This document shows positions 8,065-18,600 of a DNA stretch of 64,000 nucleotides, piece by piece. The number at the start of each line of letters is the position of its first letter. The first letter of the stretch is position 1. A program made the position numbers and the translations under genes. The notes below the pieces were generated by a model that saw nothing but the letters and a program-made list of their open reading frames with translations, had not been told where the DNA came from and did no database searches. Source of the DNA: Bradyrhizobium sp. CIAT3101 (lineage in GTDB: Bacteria > Pseudomonadota > Alphaproteobacteria > Rhizobiales > Xanthobacteraceae); contig NZ_CP121634.1 of assembly GCF_029714945.1 (NCBI RefSeq), forward strand, positions 6,035,001 through 6,099,000, in the 5' to 3' direction.

Positions 8065-9371
8065 CGGTCCTCCGCGATCAGATGGAAGAAGGTGCCAGTC
8101 GCGTGGTCCCGCCGCGAGCCGGTCTCAGCGATGACGGCGCCTGTCGCATCATGCACGACCGCCAGCGGCGTATCGGGCTGGGCGACGATCGTCGAGTAAT
8201 GGAATTCATGACCGCGCAGGCGCGCTCCAACCTGATGGCCCGGCATGGGCGCCGCGAGCGCGGCAAGACGATAGCCGAGATGCATGCGGCGCTTGGCAAA
8301 GCTCGTCTCCAGTCCGAGCAGGCCCGTCATCTCATGACGGAGACCGTCGGCATCGGTCAAGGCAGTCCCCAGCACCATATACCCCCCGCATTCGCCGTGC
8401 ACGGGTCGTGTCTCGGCGAAGGCGCGCAGGCCACTGCGGAAGCGCGCGTTGGCGGCGATCTTGCCGGCATGAAGCTCGGGATAGCCGCCGGGCAGCCAGC
8501 ACACGTCGGCGTTGGCGTCGGGTGCTTCGTCGGCGAGCGGCGAGAAGGTCGAGATTTCCGCGCCCGCCGCGCGCCAGGCTTCCAGCATATGCGGATAGAC
8601 GAAGGAAAACGCGGCATCGCGGGCGAGTGCAATGCGCTGGCCCGGCGGCGTCACGCTCAGGCCGTTTGTCGCTGGTTGCACGGACCACGCGGCTGCGGCT
8701 CGCAGCACCGCGTCGAGATCGACGTGCCCTGAGACAAAGCGCGCGGCCTCGTCGATCAGTTTTCCGATCTCGGCCTGTTCCTCGGCCTGAACTAGGCCGA
8801 GATGCCGCTTCGGCAGGCTGATCTCGGCATGGCGCGGCAGCGCGCCGAACACAGCGATGCCGACGTCATTGAGCGCGCGCCGCACAAGATCCTCGTGGCG
8901 CGGGCTGGCAACGCGATTAAGCACCACGCCGGCAAGGCGCACGCCGGGGCGGTAGTCACGCAGGCCCGCGGCAATCGCCGCGGCTGTTTGCGCCTGTCCG
9001 GAGGGATCGATCACGAGCACCACCGGCCAGCCCAGCATCTCCGCGATGTCGGCGGTGGCGCCGGTGCCGGAAACACCGCGCGTGGCGACGCCGTCGAACA
9101 GGCCCATCGAGCCCTCGGTGAGCACGATGTCGGCATCAGTGCCGCGGCTGATGAGATGCGCGATACTGGCGCGATCCATCGCCCAGCTATCGACATTGAC
9201 GGAGGCGCGCCCCGTGGCTGCGGCATGGAAGGCGGGATCGATATAGTCAGGCCCGCTCTTGAAGCACTGCACGCGTAATCCGCGATTGCGCCAGGCGCGC
9301 GCCAGCGCCAGCGTCAGCGTGGTCTTGCCGACGCCGGAGGCCGGCGCGGAGATGACGAGACCCGCCGGCAT
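8061..9371 (-). CDS. cobB: Cobyrinate a,c-diamide synthase (hydrogenobyrinate a,c-diamide synthase)
   Basis: A 436-residue ATP- and glutamine-dependent amidase acting on the a and c side chains. In the cobalt-late pathway its substrate is hydrogenobyrinic acid and its product feeds CobN. The N-terminal half has the P-loop PASGVGKTT (10-18). The C-terminal class-I glutamine amidotransferase half has WLPGGYPELH and GECGGYMVLG with the nucleophile at C328. ATG at 9371 is preferred to the adjacent GTG at 9374 because GGAGG then lies seven bases upstream. It overlaps the cobM stop. Confidence 0.95.
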   Translation of the reverse strand: MPAGLVISAPASGVGKTTLTLALARAWRNRGLRVQCFKSGPDYIDPAFHAAATGRASVNVDSWAMDRASIAHLISRGTDADIVLTEGSMGLFDGVATRGVSGTGATADIAEMLGWPVVLVIDPSGQAQTAAAIAAGLRDYRPGVRLAGVVLNRVASPRHEDLVRRALNDVGIAVFGALPRHAEISLPKRHLGLVQAEEQAEIGKLIDEAARFVSGHVDLDAVLRAAAAWSVQPATNGLSVTPPGQRIALARDAAFSFVYPHMLEAWRAAGAEISTFSPLADEAPDANADVCWLPGGYPELHAGKIAANARFRSGLRAFAETRPVHGECGGYMVLGTALTDADGLRHEMTGLLGLETSFAKRRMHLGYRLAALAAPMPGHQVGARLRGHEFHYSTIVAQPDTPLAVVHDATGAVIAETGSRRDHATGTFFHLIAEDR

Positions 9372-10153
9372 CACGACGCCTCCGGAAAACGCGGCTCAGT
9401 GCCGACAGGGCGATAGCGGCGGTCGTAGTCGGCGGCATAGAGACGACTCTCGTCGAAATCCGCCGCACCAATCGTCTTGCCCACCAGGATGAGCGCGGTG
9501 CGCTCCATCTCGACGCCGACGGCCGCATCGAGCGTCGCCAGCGTAGCGCGAACAATGCGCTGATCCGGCCAGCTCGCGCGCCAGACGATCGCGACCGGGC
9601 AATCCGTGCCGTAATGCGGCGTCAGCTCGGCGACGACCTTGTCGAGCAGATGAATCGACAGATGAATGGCCAGCACTGCGCCGGTCGCCGCAAAGGCTGC
9701 GAGCTTCTCGCCCTCGGGCATTGCGCTGGCGCGGCCCGGTGTGCGCGTCAGCACCACCGTCTGGGCAAGACCGGGCAATGTCAGCTCGGCCTCGATAGCC
9801 GCTGCGGCCGCCGAGAACGACGGCACGCCAGGTGTCACCGTGAAAGGAATGCCGAGCGCACGGAGGCGGCGAAGCTGCTCGCCCATCGCTGACCAGATCG
9901 AGAGATCGCCGGAATGCAGCCGCGCGACGTCCTTGCCCTCCGCATGCGCGGCCGTGATCTCCGCGATGATCTCGTCGAGCGACAGAGGCGCGGTGTTGAC
10001 GATGCGCGCACCGTTCGGGCAATGCGCCAGCACGCCCTCGGGCACCAGCGAGCCCGCATAGAGGCAGACCGGACAGGACGCGATGAGATCGCGCCCCCGC
10101 AAGGTGAGAAGATCGGCGGCGCCCGGCCCGGCGCCGATGAAATGCACCGTCAT
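9371..10153 (-). CDS. cobM: Precorrin-4 C11-methyltransferase
   Basis: A 260-residue tetrapyrrole methylase that converts precorrin-4 to precorrin-5. It starts [20 protein letters not shown] and carries [19 protein letters not shown] and [13 protein letters not shown], all typical of CobM/CbiF. The ATG at 10153 was chosen because the family's conserved N-terminal strand starts there; upstream in-frame sequence is only out-of-frame cobE. It overlaps cobE (ATGA) and cobB, so it belongs to a tightly coupled operon. Confidence 0.95.
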   Translation of the reverse strand: MTVHFIGAGPGAADLLTLRGRDLIASCPVCLYAGSLVPEGVLAHCPNGARIVNTAPLSLDEIIAEITAAHAEGKDVARLHSGDLSIWSAMGEQLRRLRALGIPFTVTPGVPSFSAAAAAIEAELTLPGLAQTVVLTRTPGRASAMPEGEKLAAFAATGAVLAIHLSIHLLDKVVAELTPHYGTDCPVAIVWRASWPDQRIVRATLATLDAAVGVEMERTALILVGKTIGAADFDESRLYAADYDRRYRPVGTEPRFPEAS

Positions 10154-10518
10154 GGACCGTCTCCTTCCGCGATCGCCGCGGTCGCGGTGCGATCCTGCGA
10201 GACCGCGCGCGGTGCGATGAGCCGCGCGCGTGGGCCGGCGGCGGCGAGCGCCGCCGCTTCGGCAACCGATCCCGTGCCGAACTTTTCGGCGACCAGCTGC
10301 GACTGCGTCGGCGTCGCGATACCGGCCAGCATGTCGGCAGCGATGGCCTTGATTGGAACGCCACACTCGTGCGCGAGCAATTTCAGTGCCTCGGCATCAG
10401 CCTTGTCGCTGACGGTTGCCACGGCCGCGAGGCCATCGGCACCGCCCGCCGCCGCAAGCGCATCGCGTAACGAGGCGAGCGTAACATCTTTTTTGAATCC
10501 GAGCCCGGCGACCTTCAT
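10150..10518 (-). CDS. cobE: CobE / CbiG C-terminal-like cobalamin biosynthesis protein
   Basis: A 122-residue protein matching the CbiG C-terminal domain family. It starts [20 protein letters not shown] and continues with the conserved run of short strands around [17 protein letters not shown]. CobE is required for aerobic B12 synthesis, and family work suggests it binds or hands on a corrin intermediate rather than doing chemistry. It lies between cobL and cobM, the place CobE usually takes, with four-base overlaps on both sides. The start at 10518 gives the expected length. Function beyond pathway membership is inferred. Confidence 0.85.
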   Translation of the reverse strand: MKVAGLGFKKDVTLASLRDALAAAGGADGLAAVATVSDKADAEALKLLAHECGVPIKAIAADMLAGIATPTQSQLVAEKFGTGSVAEAAALAAAGPRARLIAPRAVSQDRTATAAIAEGDGP

Positions 10519-11696
10519 CGGACCGCACTCCACTGCACCACCGGCCGCACGGCCTCCCAGGAGCGATAGCGGCCGAGCGGAGCGGCATGCGCAATCTCGA
10601 CCCGCATCAGCTCGCCGCCATACTGCTGATGCAGCTCGCCGAGCAGCGCTTCCGTCTCCAGCGTCACCGAATGTGCAACCAGCCGGGCGCCCGGCGCAAG
10701 CCGCGCCCAAATTGCATCGAACATCGCACGATCGAGACCGCCACCGACGAAGACGGCGTCGGGCACATCCAGCGTTACGAGCGCTTCCGGCGCCTGTCCC
10801 GTGACGACGGTGATCCGATGCGCCAATCCGTACGTCGCAGCATTGCTGCGGATGTTCGCGACGCGATCCTCTCGGATCTCAACGGCGATCGCAGTTCCTC
10901 CGCACATCGCCCACTCCACCGAGATCGAGCCGGAACCAGCACCGATGTCCCACAGACGCTCACCGGAACGCGGCGCCAGGGCCGAGAGCGCGAGCGCGCG
11001 CACCGGCCGCTTGGTGATCTGGCCGTCGTGAACAAAGAGATCGTCCGAAAGTCCGGAGCTGCGAGGAATGCTCTGCCCGCCCCTCGCCTCAATTGCGACC
11101 GCAACGAGGTTTCCCGCGAGATCGCCCACAAGGCGGTCCGCACGATGCTCTGCAATACTTTCGCGCGGCCCGCCGAGCGCTACGAGGCTCCAGAATGCCG
11201 AGGCGCCCCATCCGCGACCGCTCAGCCATCTTGCGAGATCGCCGGCAGCCTTGCCGTCGCGCATAAGACAAAGGATCCGCGCGCCCGGAGCCAGATGCGG
11301 CGCGAGACGCTCGAATGGCGCAGCATGAAGCCCGAGGCAGACAACGGATTCGAGCCGCCAGCCCAGCCGCGCGGCGGCGAGCGAGAAGGTCGATGGTGCG
11401 GAGTACGCAATCCACTCACCAGCAGCCAATTTCTCGGCGAGGCCCGCTCCGGCGCCATGCCAGAACGGATCGCCGGAAGCGAGCACCGCCGTCGGCCGGC
11501 CGCGGCAGCTCAGCACGATGTCAGCATCGAACGGCACCGGCCACGCGCGGCCGCGGTCGCCGACATCCGCGAGCGCGAGATGACGCTCGCCGCCGAACAC
11601 GGTTTCCGCGTTAGCCAGCGCCTTTCGACTTGCTTCCGACAGCCCGGCAAGGCCATCTTCGCCGATACCGATGATGGTCAGCCAGGGATCAACCAT
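10515..11696 (-). CDS. cobL: Precorrin-6B C5,15-methyltransferase (decarboxylating)
   Basis: A 393-residue fusion of a CbiE-like methylase (about 1-210, starting WLTIIGIGEDGLAGLS) and a CbiT-like methyltransferase/decarboxylase (about 220-393, with the SAM loop LWDIGAGSGSISVEWA). It methylates C-5 and C-15 and removes the C-12 acetate carboxyl to give precorrin-8X. Its ATG (complement of 11694-11696) overlaps the start codon of cobK on the other strand. No promoter space of its own exists outside cobK. It is the first gene of the cobL-to-cobT block. Confidence 0.95.
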   Translation of the reverse strand: MVDPWLTIIGIGEDGLAGLSEASRKALANAETVFGGERHLALADVGDRGRAWPVPFDADIVLSCRGRPTAVLASGDPFWHGAGAGLAEKLAAGEWIAYSAPSTFSLAAARLGWRLESVVCLGLHAAPFERLAPHLAPGARILCLMRDGKAAGDLARWLSGRGWGASAFWSLVALGGPRESIAEHRADRLVGDLAGNLVAVAIEARGGQSIPRSSGLSDDLFVHDGQITKRPVRALALSALAPRSGERLWDIGAGSGSISVEWAMCGGTAIAVEIREDRVANIRSNAATYGLAHRITVVTGQAPEALVTLDVPDAVFVGGGLDRAMFDAIWARLAPGARLVAHSVTLETEALLGELHQQYGGELMRVEIAHAAPLGRYRSWEAVRPVVQWSAVR

Positions 11697-12441
11697 GATG
11701 CGCGCCCTTATTCTGGGCGGAATTGCCGATGCGAGCCTGCTCGCCGCCGAGATCGCGCACGCGGGGATTGACGCCGTGTACTCCTACGGCGGCCGTACAC
11801 GGATGCCTGCCGATCAACCGCTGCCGACCCGCATCGGCGGCTTCGGCGGCGTGAGCGGGCTTGTCGATTACATCAGGCGCGAAGCCATCACGCATGTGAT
11901 CGACGCGACGCATCCCTTCGCAGCCGAGATGAGCCGCAATGCCGTTGAGGCGTGCGCGAACACCGGCACGCCGCTGATCGCGCTCGAGCGCGCGCCCTGG
12001 ACCAGCGCACCTGGCGACAAGTGGATTGAAACCGGGGATGTCAACGCCGCGGCCGCTGCCCTTCCCGAAGCGCCCGCACACGTGTTCCTCGCCATCGGCC
12101 GTCAGCACATCGCGCCGTTCGCGGCGAAGACGCAGCACGCCTACACGCTGCGCTTCGTCGATCCGCCCGAAGCGCCGCTGCCCTTCACTGCCGATGTACT
12201 CGTGTCGCGCGGGCCGTTCACACTCGACGGCGAGCTCGACATGATGCGCAAGCGCGGCATCGATTGGGTCGTCGCCCGCAATTCCGGCGGCGACGGCGCG
12301 CGCGCCAAGATCGATGCCGCCCGTAGGCTCGGCCTGCCCGTGATCATGATCTCGCGACCAACGCTGCCGAAGCGGCTGCGGGTGGAGAGCGTCGCTGAAG
12401 TGATGCAGTGGCTCGCTCATGGCGACCGCCTCGGCGCATAG
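11695..12441 (+). CDS. cobK: Precorrin-6A reductase
   Basis: A 248-residue NAD(P)H-dependent reductase converting precorrin-6A to dihydro-precorrin-6A. The N-terminus MRALILGGIADASLLAAEI, the middle VIDATHPFAAEMS and the C-terminal pattern ARNSGG then LPVIMISRP are diagnostic of CobK/CbiJ. Two ATGs occur in tandem (11695 and 11698); the first is taken because AGGG at 11684-11687 is then seven bases away. The gene is alone on the plus strand. Its 3' end overlaps cobJ by 25 bp and its start overlaps the cobL start codon, so it is wedged between the two leftward cob blocks without any intergenic DNA. Confidence 0.93.
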   Translation: MMRALILGGIADASLLAAEIAHAGIDAVYSYGGRTRMPADQPLPTRIGGFGGVSGLVDYIRREAITHVIDATHPFAAEMSRNAVEACANTGTPLIALERAPWTSAPGDKWIETGDVNAAAAALPEAPAHVFLAIGRQHIAPFAAKTQHAYTLRFVDPPEAPLPFTADVLVSRGPFTLDGELDMMRKRGIDWVVARNSGGDGARAKIDAARRLGLPVIMISRPTLPKRLRVESVAEVMQWLAHGDRLGA

Positions 12442-13151
12442 ACCCAACGCCCGACACGGCGCGTCTGCGAATTTCCGACGATGACGAGCGTGCGCATGTC
12501 GGCCATCTCGGGCGTTGCGTCGTTCAGCGTCACGGTCACGATGGTCTCGTCGGCTGCGCTGATCGCGCGTGCGAAGATCACCAGCCGCTCGCCGCAGCCG
12601 GCCTCCTTCAACACCGCGAGCGCGCGGCCAAATCCTTCCGCCCGGCTCGCCGAGCGAGGATTGTACAGCGCAATCGAAAAATCAGCTTCGGCGGCAAGCC
12701 GCAGGCGCTGCTCGATCAAGGCCCATGGCTTGAGATTGTCGGAGAGATTGATCGCGCAGAAATCGTGACCGAGCGGCGCACCGGCGCGCGCGGCCGCGGC
12801 CAGCATCGCGGTGATCCCCGGCAGCACACGGATCGGCAGCTCCCGATATTGCGGCGCCTGCTCGAGCGCTTCGAACACGGCGGAGGCCATCGCAAAGACG
12901 CCGGGGTCGCCGGAGGACACGACGACGACTTGTCCGCCTGCGGCGGCAAGCCGCAGAGCCTCGGCCGCCCGCTGCAGCTCTTCGCGGTTGTCGGACGGAT
13001 GTAGGGAGAGCCCGGGGCGCGGCGGAACGCGCGCGACATAGGGCGCGTAACCCAGAATATCCGTCGCGGCGGCGAGCGCGGCGGAAACCTCCGGCGTCAC
13101 CAGTGCATCACTGCCCGGCCCGAGGCCCGCAATGGTCAGCGTTCCCGTCAT
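12417..13151 (-). CDS. cobJ: Precorrin-3B C17-methyltransferase (ring contraction)
   Basis: A 244-residue tetrapyrrole methylase that methylates C-17 and contracts the macrocycle to precorrin-4. Motifs include MTGTLTIAGLGPGSDALVTP, the region VVVSSGDPGVFAMASAVFEA, RVLPGITAMLAAAARAGAPL and IALYNPRS, all characteristic of CobJ. The ATG at 13151 fits the family start and overlaps the cobI stop (ATGA). It is the last gene of the riboswitch-led operon. Its 3' end lies inside cobK on the opposite strand. Confidence 0.95.
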   Translation of the reverse strand: MTGTLTIAGLGPGSDALVTPEVSAALAAATDILGYAPYVARVPPRPGLSLHPSDNREELQRAAEALRLAAAGGQVVVVSSGDPGVFAMASAVFEALEQAPQYRELPIRVLPGITAMLAAAARAGAPLGHDFCAINLSDNLKPWALIEQRLRLAAEADFSIALYNPRSASRAEGFGRALAVLKEAGCGERLVIFARAISAADETIVTVTLNDATPEMADMRTLVIVGNSQTRRVGRWVYAPRRSP

Positions 13152-13879
13152 TCGGCAGCGTCCGGATGCCGGCCTTTGCCGTGCACGAGAACGATCGCGA
13201 AGTACGGACAATCGGCGGCATCGATCTCGACGAGCCGCGCGACGCGTTCGCCCGGCATGGTGCCGCGCTCGACCAGCCAGGCATCATCGAGCCGGCCGGC
13301 GGACGCGAGCGCGCGGCGCACCTTTGCGAGATTGCGGCCGGTCTTCATGATCACGAGCGCGTCGGAATCGCGCATGCGCCTTTCGAGCTCGGCCTCGGGA
13401 AGCGTGCCCATCAGCACCGTCGTCACGTCGTCGCCAAGCGCGATCGGTTGTCCCACCCCGTTCCAGCAGCCGACCATGCCGGGAATACCGGCGATCACCT
13501 CGATCTCGACGCGGCCTTGCAGGCGCGTGTGCAGATGCATGAAGGAGCCGTAGAAATAGGGATCGCCTTCGCAGAGCACGACGACATCGACGGCGCGGGC
13601 CAGTCGCGCGAGGCGTTCGGCCCATTCGTCGTAAAAGCCGGCCAGCAGCTGGACGTAGTCCGGGCTGTCGAAAGCGAGCTCGGTCGTGACCGGATATTCC
13701 ATGGGATATTCGGTGACGTCGGTCGCCAGCATACCCTCGACGATGCGCCGCGCCTGACCCGGCCGGCCCTTCTTGCGGAAATAGGCGACGTGCTTCGCGC
13801 CGCGCACGGTGCGATCGGCGCGCAAGCTCATCAGATCGGGATCGCCAGGGCCGAGACCGCAGCAGATGATCCGTCCCAT
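13148..13879 (-). CDS. cobI: Precorrin-2 C20-methyltransferase
   Basis: A 243-residue tetrapyrrole methylase that adds the C-20 methyl to precorrin-2, giving precorrin-3A. The sequence starts MGRIICCGLGPGDPDLMSLR, and VVLCEGDPYFYGSFMHL and EVIAGIPGMVGCWNGVG are typical for CobI. The ATG at 13879 follows the cobH stop after two bases. The order cobH-cobI-cobJ keeps consecutive or cooperating methylation steps together. Confidence 0.95.
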   Translation of the reverse strand: MGRIICCGLGPGDPDLMSLRADRTVRGAKHVAYFRKKGRPGQARRIVEGMLATDVTEYPMEYPVTTELAFDSPDYVQLLAGFYDEWAERLARLARAVDVVVLCEGDPYFYGSFMHLHTRLQGRVEIEVIAGIPGMVGCWNGVGQPIALGDDVTTVLMGTLPEAELERRMRDSDALVIMKTGRNLAKVRRALASAGRLDDAWLVERGTMPGERVARLVEIDAADCPYFAIVLVHGKGRHPDAAE

Positions 13880-13881
13880 CT

Positions 13882-14511
13882 CTATTCGCTCCGGCTTGCG
13901 AGCGCGTTCACGGCGGCGACCGTAATCGCGGAGCCGCCGAGGCGGCCTTCGACCGTCAGTGCCGGCACCGGCGGATCGGCCATCAGCGCAGCCTTGGATT
14001 CGGCCGCACCGACGAAACCGACGGGGCAGCCGATGATCGCCGCGGGCCGCGGACAGTCGCGGTCCTCGAGCATGTTGAGCAGATGAAACAGCGCCGTCGG
14101 CGCATTGCCGATCGCGACGATCGCACCGTGGAGATGCGGCCGCCACAGCTCCAGCGCCGCGGCCGAACGCGTGTTGCGCATGGACTGCGCCAGCGCGGGA
14201 ACGGTCTCGTCACCAAGCGTGCAGATGACGGCGTTGGCCGCGGGCAACCGCGCGCGCGTAATTCCCTCCGAGACCATGCGCGCATCGCACAGGATCGGCG
14301 CGCCCTTCTGCAACGCCGCGCGCGCGGCGGTGGCCATCCCCGGCGTGAAGCGGATGTACGTCTCCAGGCCAACCATGCCGGCGGCATGGATCATCCGCAC
14401 CACGACCTGCTCCTCATCAGGCGCGAAGCGCGCCAGATCGGCCTCGGCCCTGATGGTCGCGAAGGATTGCCGGTAGATCGCCGCGCCGTCGGTCTCATAT
14501 GTGTGCGGCAT
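13882..14511 (-). CDS. cobH: Precorrin-8X methylmutase
   Basis: A 209-residue isomerase that shifts the C-11 methyl to C-12, giving hydrogenobyrinic acid, the first stable corrin of the aerobic route. The catalytic histidine is expected at H42 in VRMIHAAGMVG. Further family signatures are APILCDARMVSEGI, GNAPTALFHL and IGCPVGFVGAAESK. Length is normal. Its start codon overlaps the cobG stop by one base (TGATG). Confidence 0.95.
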   Translation of the reverse strand: MPHTYETDGAAIYRQSFATIRAEADLARFAPDEEQVVVRMIHAAGMVGLETYIRFTPGMATAARAALQKGAPILCDARMVSEGITRARLPAANAVICTLGDETVPALAQSMRNTRSAAALELWRPHLHGAIVAIGNAPTALFHLLNMLEDRDCPRPAAIIGCPVGFVGAAESKAALMADPPVPALTVEGRLGGSAITVAAVNALASRSE

Positions 14512-15671
14512 CAGTGCCCTCCCATCAGGATGGAGGGATCGCGAACGATGTCGTCACGGTCGAGCCCGCGCAGGATCGGCTCATCGCGCGTCGACCCGCC
14601 GCGCACGAGATCGAATCCTGCGCCCGTCGCGACCAGCGTGATCGCGGCTGCACCGGAATGGGCGCAGCCCTTGGCGCAGCCCGAGACGTGAAGCCGCGAG
14701 GCTGCGCCGATGTTCGGCGCCAGCGCCGCGGCAAGCGCGCGGGTGTCGGCATGCGCCTCGCGGCAACGCGGCGCGCCGCTGCAGGCGATGACGCGCAGCG
14801 CCGGATCGTAGGCCTCCGTGATCAGGCCGGACGCGGACGGCATCGTCCGCTCGCCCTCGCTCAGGACCATCCGCCACGGCGTCATCCGCAGCGCGTGCCC
14901 GCAGCCGGAAAGCTGATTGAGCGTCGCATGTGGCATCTGCCCGAAGGCAACGCCGACCATGGCCCCTTGCGGATAAAGGCCGGGACGCACGGCTGCCATG
15001 ATGGGCGCAGGCTCCGCCTCACCACGCAGCACTTCGGGCAATTTCGCGCCGGCCGCAAGATGCGTTGCCATCCGCCCTCGTCCATCCCTGACGCCGGACG
15101 CGACGAACCAGCGTGCAACAGCAAGCGCGGTCGCCACGGCCTCGCCACGTGCAACGCTGCGGCCGAACCTGGCGCCGTCCGGGCGCACAAGGAGGCGGCC
15201 GACGGCGTCACGCTCGATCCGCACGTCAGCGGAATTGCCGGCGAGCACGCGCGACTTGCCGTCATCGATGGCGAAGCCGAATTTCGTCGGCAGCTCGAGC
15301 ATCGAGTCTGCCAACGCTTCTTCGAGCTCGGCCGCAAGTGCCTGGGTCTCGTCGCCGTCGCGCCAGAACGGCGTGACCAGGATGTTGCGCCGGGATTCGG
15401 TGTCGGCGTCAGGGTCCAGCAGCGTCAGTTGCGCCAGACCATCAAGCAGCAGCCGGTGGCTGCTCTCGCTGACGCCCCTGATCTGGAGATTGGCGCGGCT
15501 GGTCACGTCGATCAGACCATTGCCGTGGCGCTCGGCAAGATGCGCAAGCCCGGCGGCCTGTGCCGCATCGATCCGGCCGCCGAACGGGCGCACGCGGACC
15601 ACGAGCCCGTCGCCCGATTGCATCGGCCGCAGCGCGCCGGGACACCAGCCCTTCACCGAAGCCGCGCTCAT
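14511..15671 (-). CDS. cobG: Precorrin-3B synthase (Fe-S monooxygenase)
   Basis: A 386-residue protein of the nitrite/sulfite reductase ferredoxin-like family that hydroxylates precorrin-3A at C-20 using O2 and forms the lactone precorrin-3B. Two ferredoxin-like half domains are visible (SRANLQIRGV near 58-66; the second in the C-terminal half). The 4Fe-4S cysteines appear as C297-x5-C303 (CSGAPRC) and C332-x3-C336 (CAKGC). CobG is specific to the oxygen-dependent pathway. It overlaps cobN by four bases (ATGA). Confidence 0.95.
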   Translation of the reverse strand: MSAASVKGWCPGALRPMQSGDGLVVRVRPFGGRIDAAQAAGLAHLAERHGNGLIDVTSRANLQIRGVSESSHRLLLDGLAQLTLLDPDADTESRRNILVTPFWRDGDETQALAAELEEALADSMLELPTKFGFAIDDGKSRVLAGNSADVRIERDAVGRLLVRPDGARFGRSVARGEAVATALAVARWFVASGVRDGRGRMATHLAAGAKLPEVLRGEAEPAPIMAAVRPGLYPQGAMVGVAFGQMPHATLNQLSGCGHALRMTPWRMVLSEGERTMPSASGLITEAYDPALRVIACSGAPRCREAHADTRALAAALAPNIGAASRLHVSGCAKGCAHSGAAAITLVATGAGFDLVRGGSTRDEPILRGLDRDDIVRDPSILMGGH

Positions 15672-18600
15672 GACGCCTCCTTCAGCGCAGCCGCAATCGA
15701 GTTGCGGCGCGTTCGCCAGAGCGAGGCCTCATGCAGGCGCGTAAAGCAGGTCTCCATCGCGGCCAGCGCCGCCGGATTTTCGCGCGCCATGAAGGCACGG
15801 ATTTCGGCATCGCCGAGCGTCGCGTCATAGTAGAGATCGAACAGATGCGGCGGCACCGCGCCGGCGAGATGGGCGAAGGCGGCCATGTGCTCCAGCGTTG
15901 CGGTGATTTCGGCGGCGCCGCGAAAGCCGTGGCGCATCATGCCGGCGATCCAGGCCGGGTTGGCGGCGCGCGCACGGACCACGCGCGAGATTTCTTCCGT
16001 CAGCGTGCGCGCATGCGGCTGCTCAGGGCGGGTCGTATCGAGATGATAGAGCGATGGTCCGGCAGCACCGAGATGGGCAGCAGCAGCCGCGATGCCTGCT
16101 TCATGCGCGGCATAGTCGGCGGCGAGCAGCAGATCGGTTTCCGGCAGATCCTGCACGTGAACGAACGCATCGGCGGATGCGAGCCGCTGCTCGATGCCGG
16201 CGCGATCGGGCTTGATCTCCCCATCGGCCGAGAACGCCCACGACGATGCCGACAGCCAGGCCTCGCCGGCGGCATCGCGCGTCTCGGGCGTGAACGCATC
16301 GGGGATCGCCGAGAGGCCGACGCCGTATTGCCCGGGCCGCGGCGCGAACACGCGGGAGGCGCGGTGGCGATAGGGATTTTCCTCGCCCTCCTCCTCGCGC
16401 GATGCCAGCGCTTCGGTGGCGGCTCCGAACAATTGCGCAAGGCCTGCGAAGACATCGCGGAACAGGCCTGACACGCGCAGCGTAACGTCGATGCGAGGAC
16501 GGCCGAGTTCGGCCGGCGCGATGATGTCGTAGCCGGTGACGCGGCCGGAGGCGTGATCCCAGCGCGGCGCGAGACCGGCGAGATGCAGCGCCATCGCGAA
16601 TTCTTCGCCTGCGGTCCGCATGGTCGCGGAGCCCCAGAGATCGACCACGAGGCCCTTCGGCCAATCGCCGTGATCCTGCAGATGGCGGCGCAACAGCTCT
16701 TCGGCGAGTTTTATCCCCTGTGCATGCGCCGGCGGCGTCGGCACGGCGCGCGGATCGACGGCAAAGAGATTGCGTCCCGTCGGCAGCACGTCATGACGCC
16801 CGCGATAGGGCGCGCCAGATGGGCCGGGCGCAACGCGCTGCCCCCCAAGCGCGGCAAGCAATGCGTCCCGCTCGGCGTCGCCGCAGTCACCGCGACCGAA
16901 CACATGCAGACCGTCGCCGAACTGGCTTTCCTTGAGATCGCAAACGAAGCGGTCGATCCGCGGGATCGCTTCGGCCGGAGCCGCCGAGGCATCAAGCCCG
17001 AGATCGTCTTCGAGGCCGGCTGCGCGCGCCTCCTCGCGGATCGCGGCGATCAGGCGCTGGCGACGGGCGGGATCGAGACCATCGGCGGTCGAATACTCGT
17101 CGAGCAGGCGTTCCAGCCGACGCAGGCCTTCCGGCACCGCGGATTGCGCGAGCGGCGGCGGCAGATGGCCGATGGTGACGGCGCCGATGCGCCGCTTGGC
17201 CTGCGCGGCCTCACCGGGATCGTTGACGATGAAGGGATAGATGACGGGCAGATCGCCGATCAGCGCTTCCGGCCAGCAGCTTGCGGACAGCGCCACGGAT
17301 TTTCCCGGCAGCCATTCCAGCGTGCCGTGCGCCCCCATGTGCACGACGGCATCACACCCCTGCCCGCGGAGCCAAAGATAGAACGCGACATAGGCATGAC
17401 GCGGCGTGCGGGCGAGATCGTGGTAGTCGGAATCGCGTGTCGTCGCATCGCCGCGCTCGGCTTGGACCGCGAAGATCGATTGGCCGCAGGCAATCGCGGC
17501 GAAGTGGAATGCGCCATCGCGGCAGCTCGGATCGCTCTCCGGCGCGCCCCACGCTTGCGCGAGATCGTCCTGCAGGCCCTGAGGAAGACGCGCGAGCATC
17601 GCGCGGTACGCGGCGACGCTCCAGCTCAGATGCTGGTTCAGCAACGTCTCGCCCAGCGCACGGACCGGCGCGACATCGAAGCCGGCCTCAGCGAGATCGG
17701 CCACCATCGCCTCGACCGAGGCAAGCGCGTCGAGACCGACCGCATGCGCGATCTGGTGCGGACGTCCGGGATAGTTCGAGAGCACAATGGCCAGCCGCTT
17801 CTCGGCGGCCGGTGTCTCCGCAAGCCGCCGCCAGGCCGCAACGCGGGCGGCGATGGCATTCACGCGCTCCTCGTCCGGCTGATGCGCCAGATGCGAGAAC
17901 TGCAGATCCGGATCGCGCGCGGCAGCCGATTTGAAACTCACCACGCCCGCGAACAGCCGGCCGTCGACCTCGGGCAGAACCACATGCATCGCGAGGTCAC
18001 CGGGCGACAGGCCGCGCAGCGACTCCGCCCAATCCTCACGGCGCGCCGATGAGAGCGCGACCTGGAACACCGGACATGACGCGGCATCGAACGGCGTCGT
18101 GCCGTCGTCGCCCATCGCCGAGAACGCCGTCGCATTGACGATCGCAGCCGGAGGATTCTTGGCGAGATGGTCCCGCAACCAATCTGCGACGCCCGCAGCC
18201 TTCAGCGAGGTCACGAACACGCCGTGCGCGTCAAAGCCCTTCTCGCGCAGAGCAGCGATCAGTGCATCGACCGGGCCGGTGTCCGCGGCGGTGAGATAGG
18301 AGCGATAGAACGTCACCAGCGCGCGCGGCTTTCCTTCGCCCGTCAACGGCGCGGCGATCACGCCACGTGCGGGATCGTAGAAACCCATCTCGGGCACGTT
18401 CATCTCGCCGACGACGGGCCCGGCATAGAGACCCGAGGCCAGCGCGAGCTGCGCGATCGCGGCTTGCGCCGCAACGGGACCACCGGTGTCGCAGAGCACT
18501 TTCAGCCGGCGCAGCGTCGAGACCGGCAAGGTGGAGTACGCATCGAGCCGCGTGTCGTCGCGACCATCGGCCGGCAGCACGGCGAGCACGATGTTGCGAT

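Noticed and set aside
12481..13041. Short plus-strand frames opposite cobJ
   Set aside because: They are Ser/Arg-rich mirrors of cobJ with no ribosome binding site.
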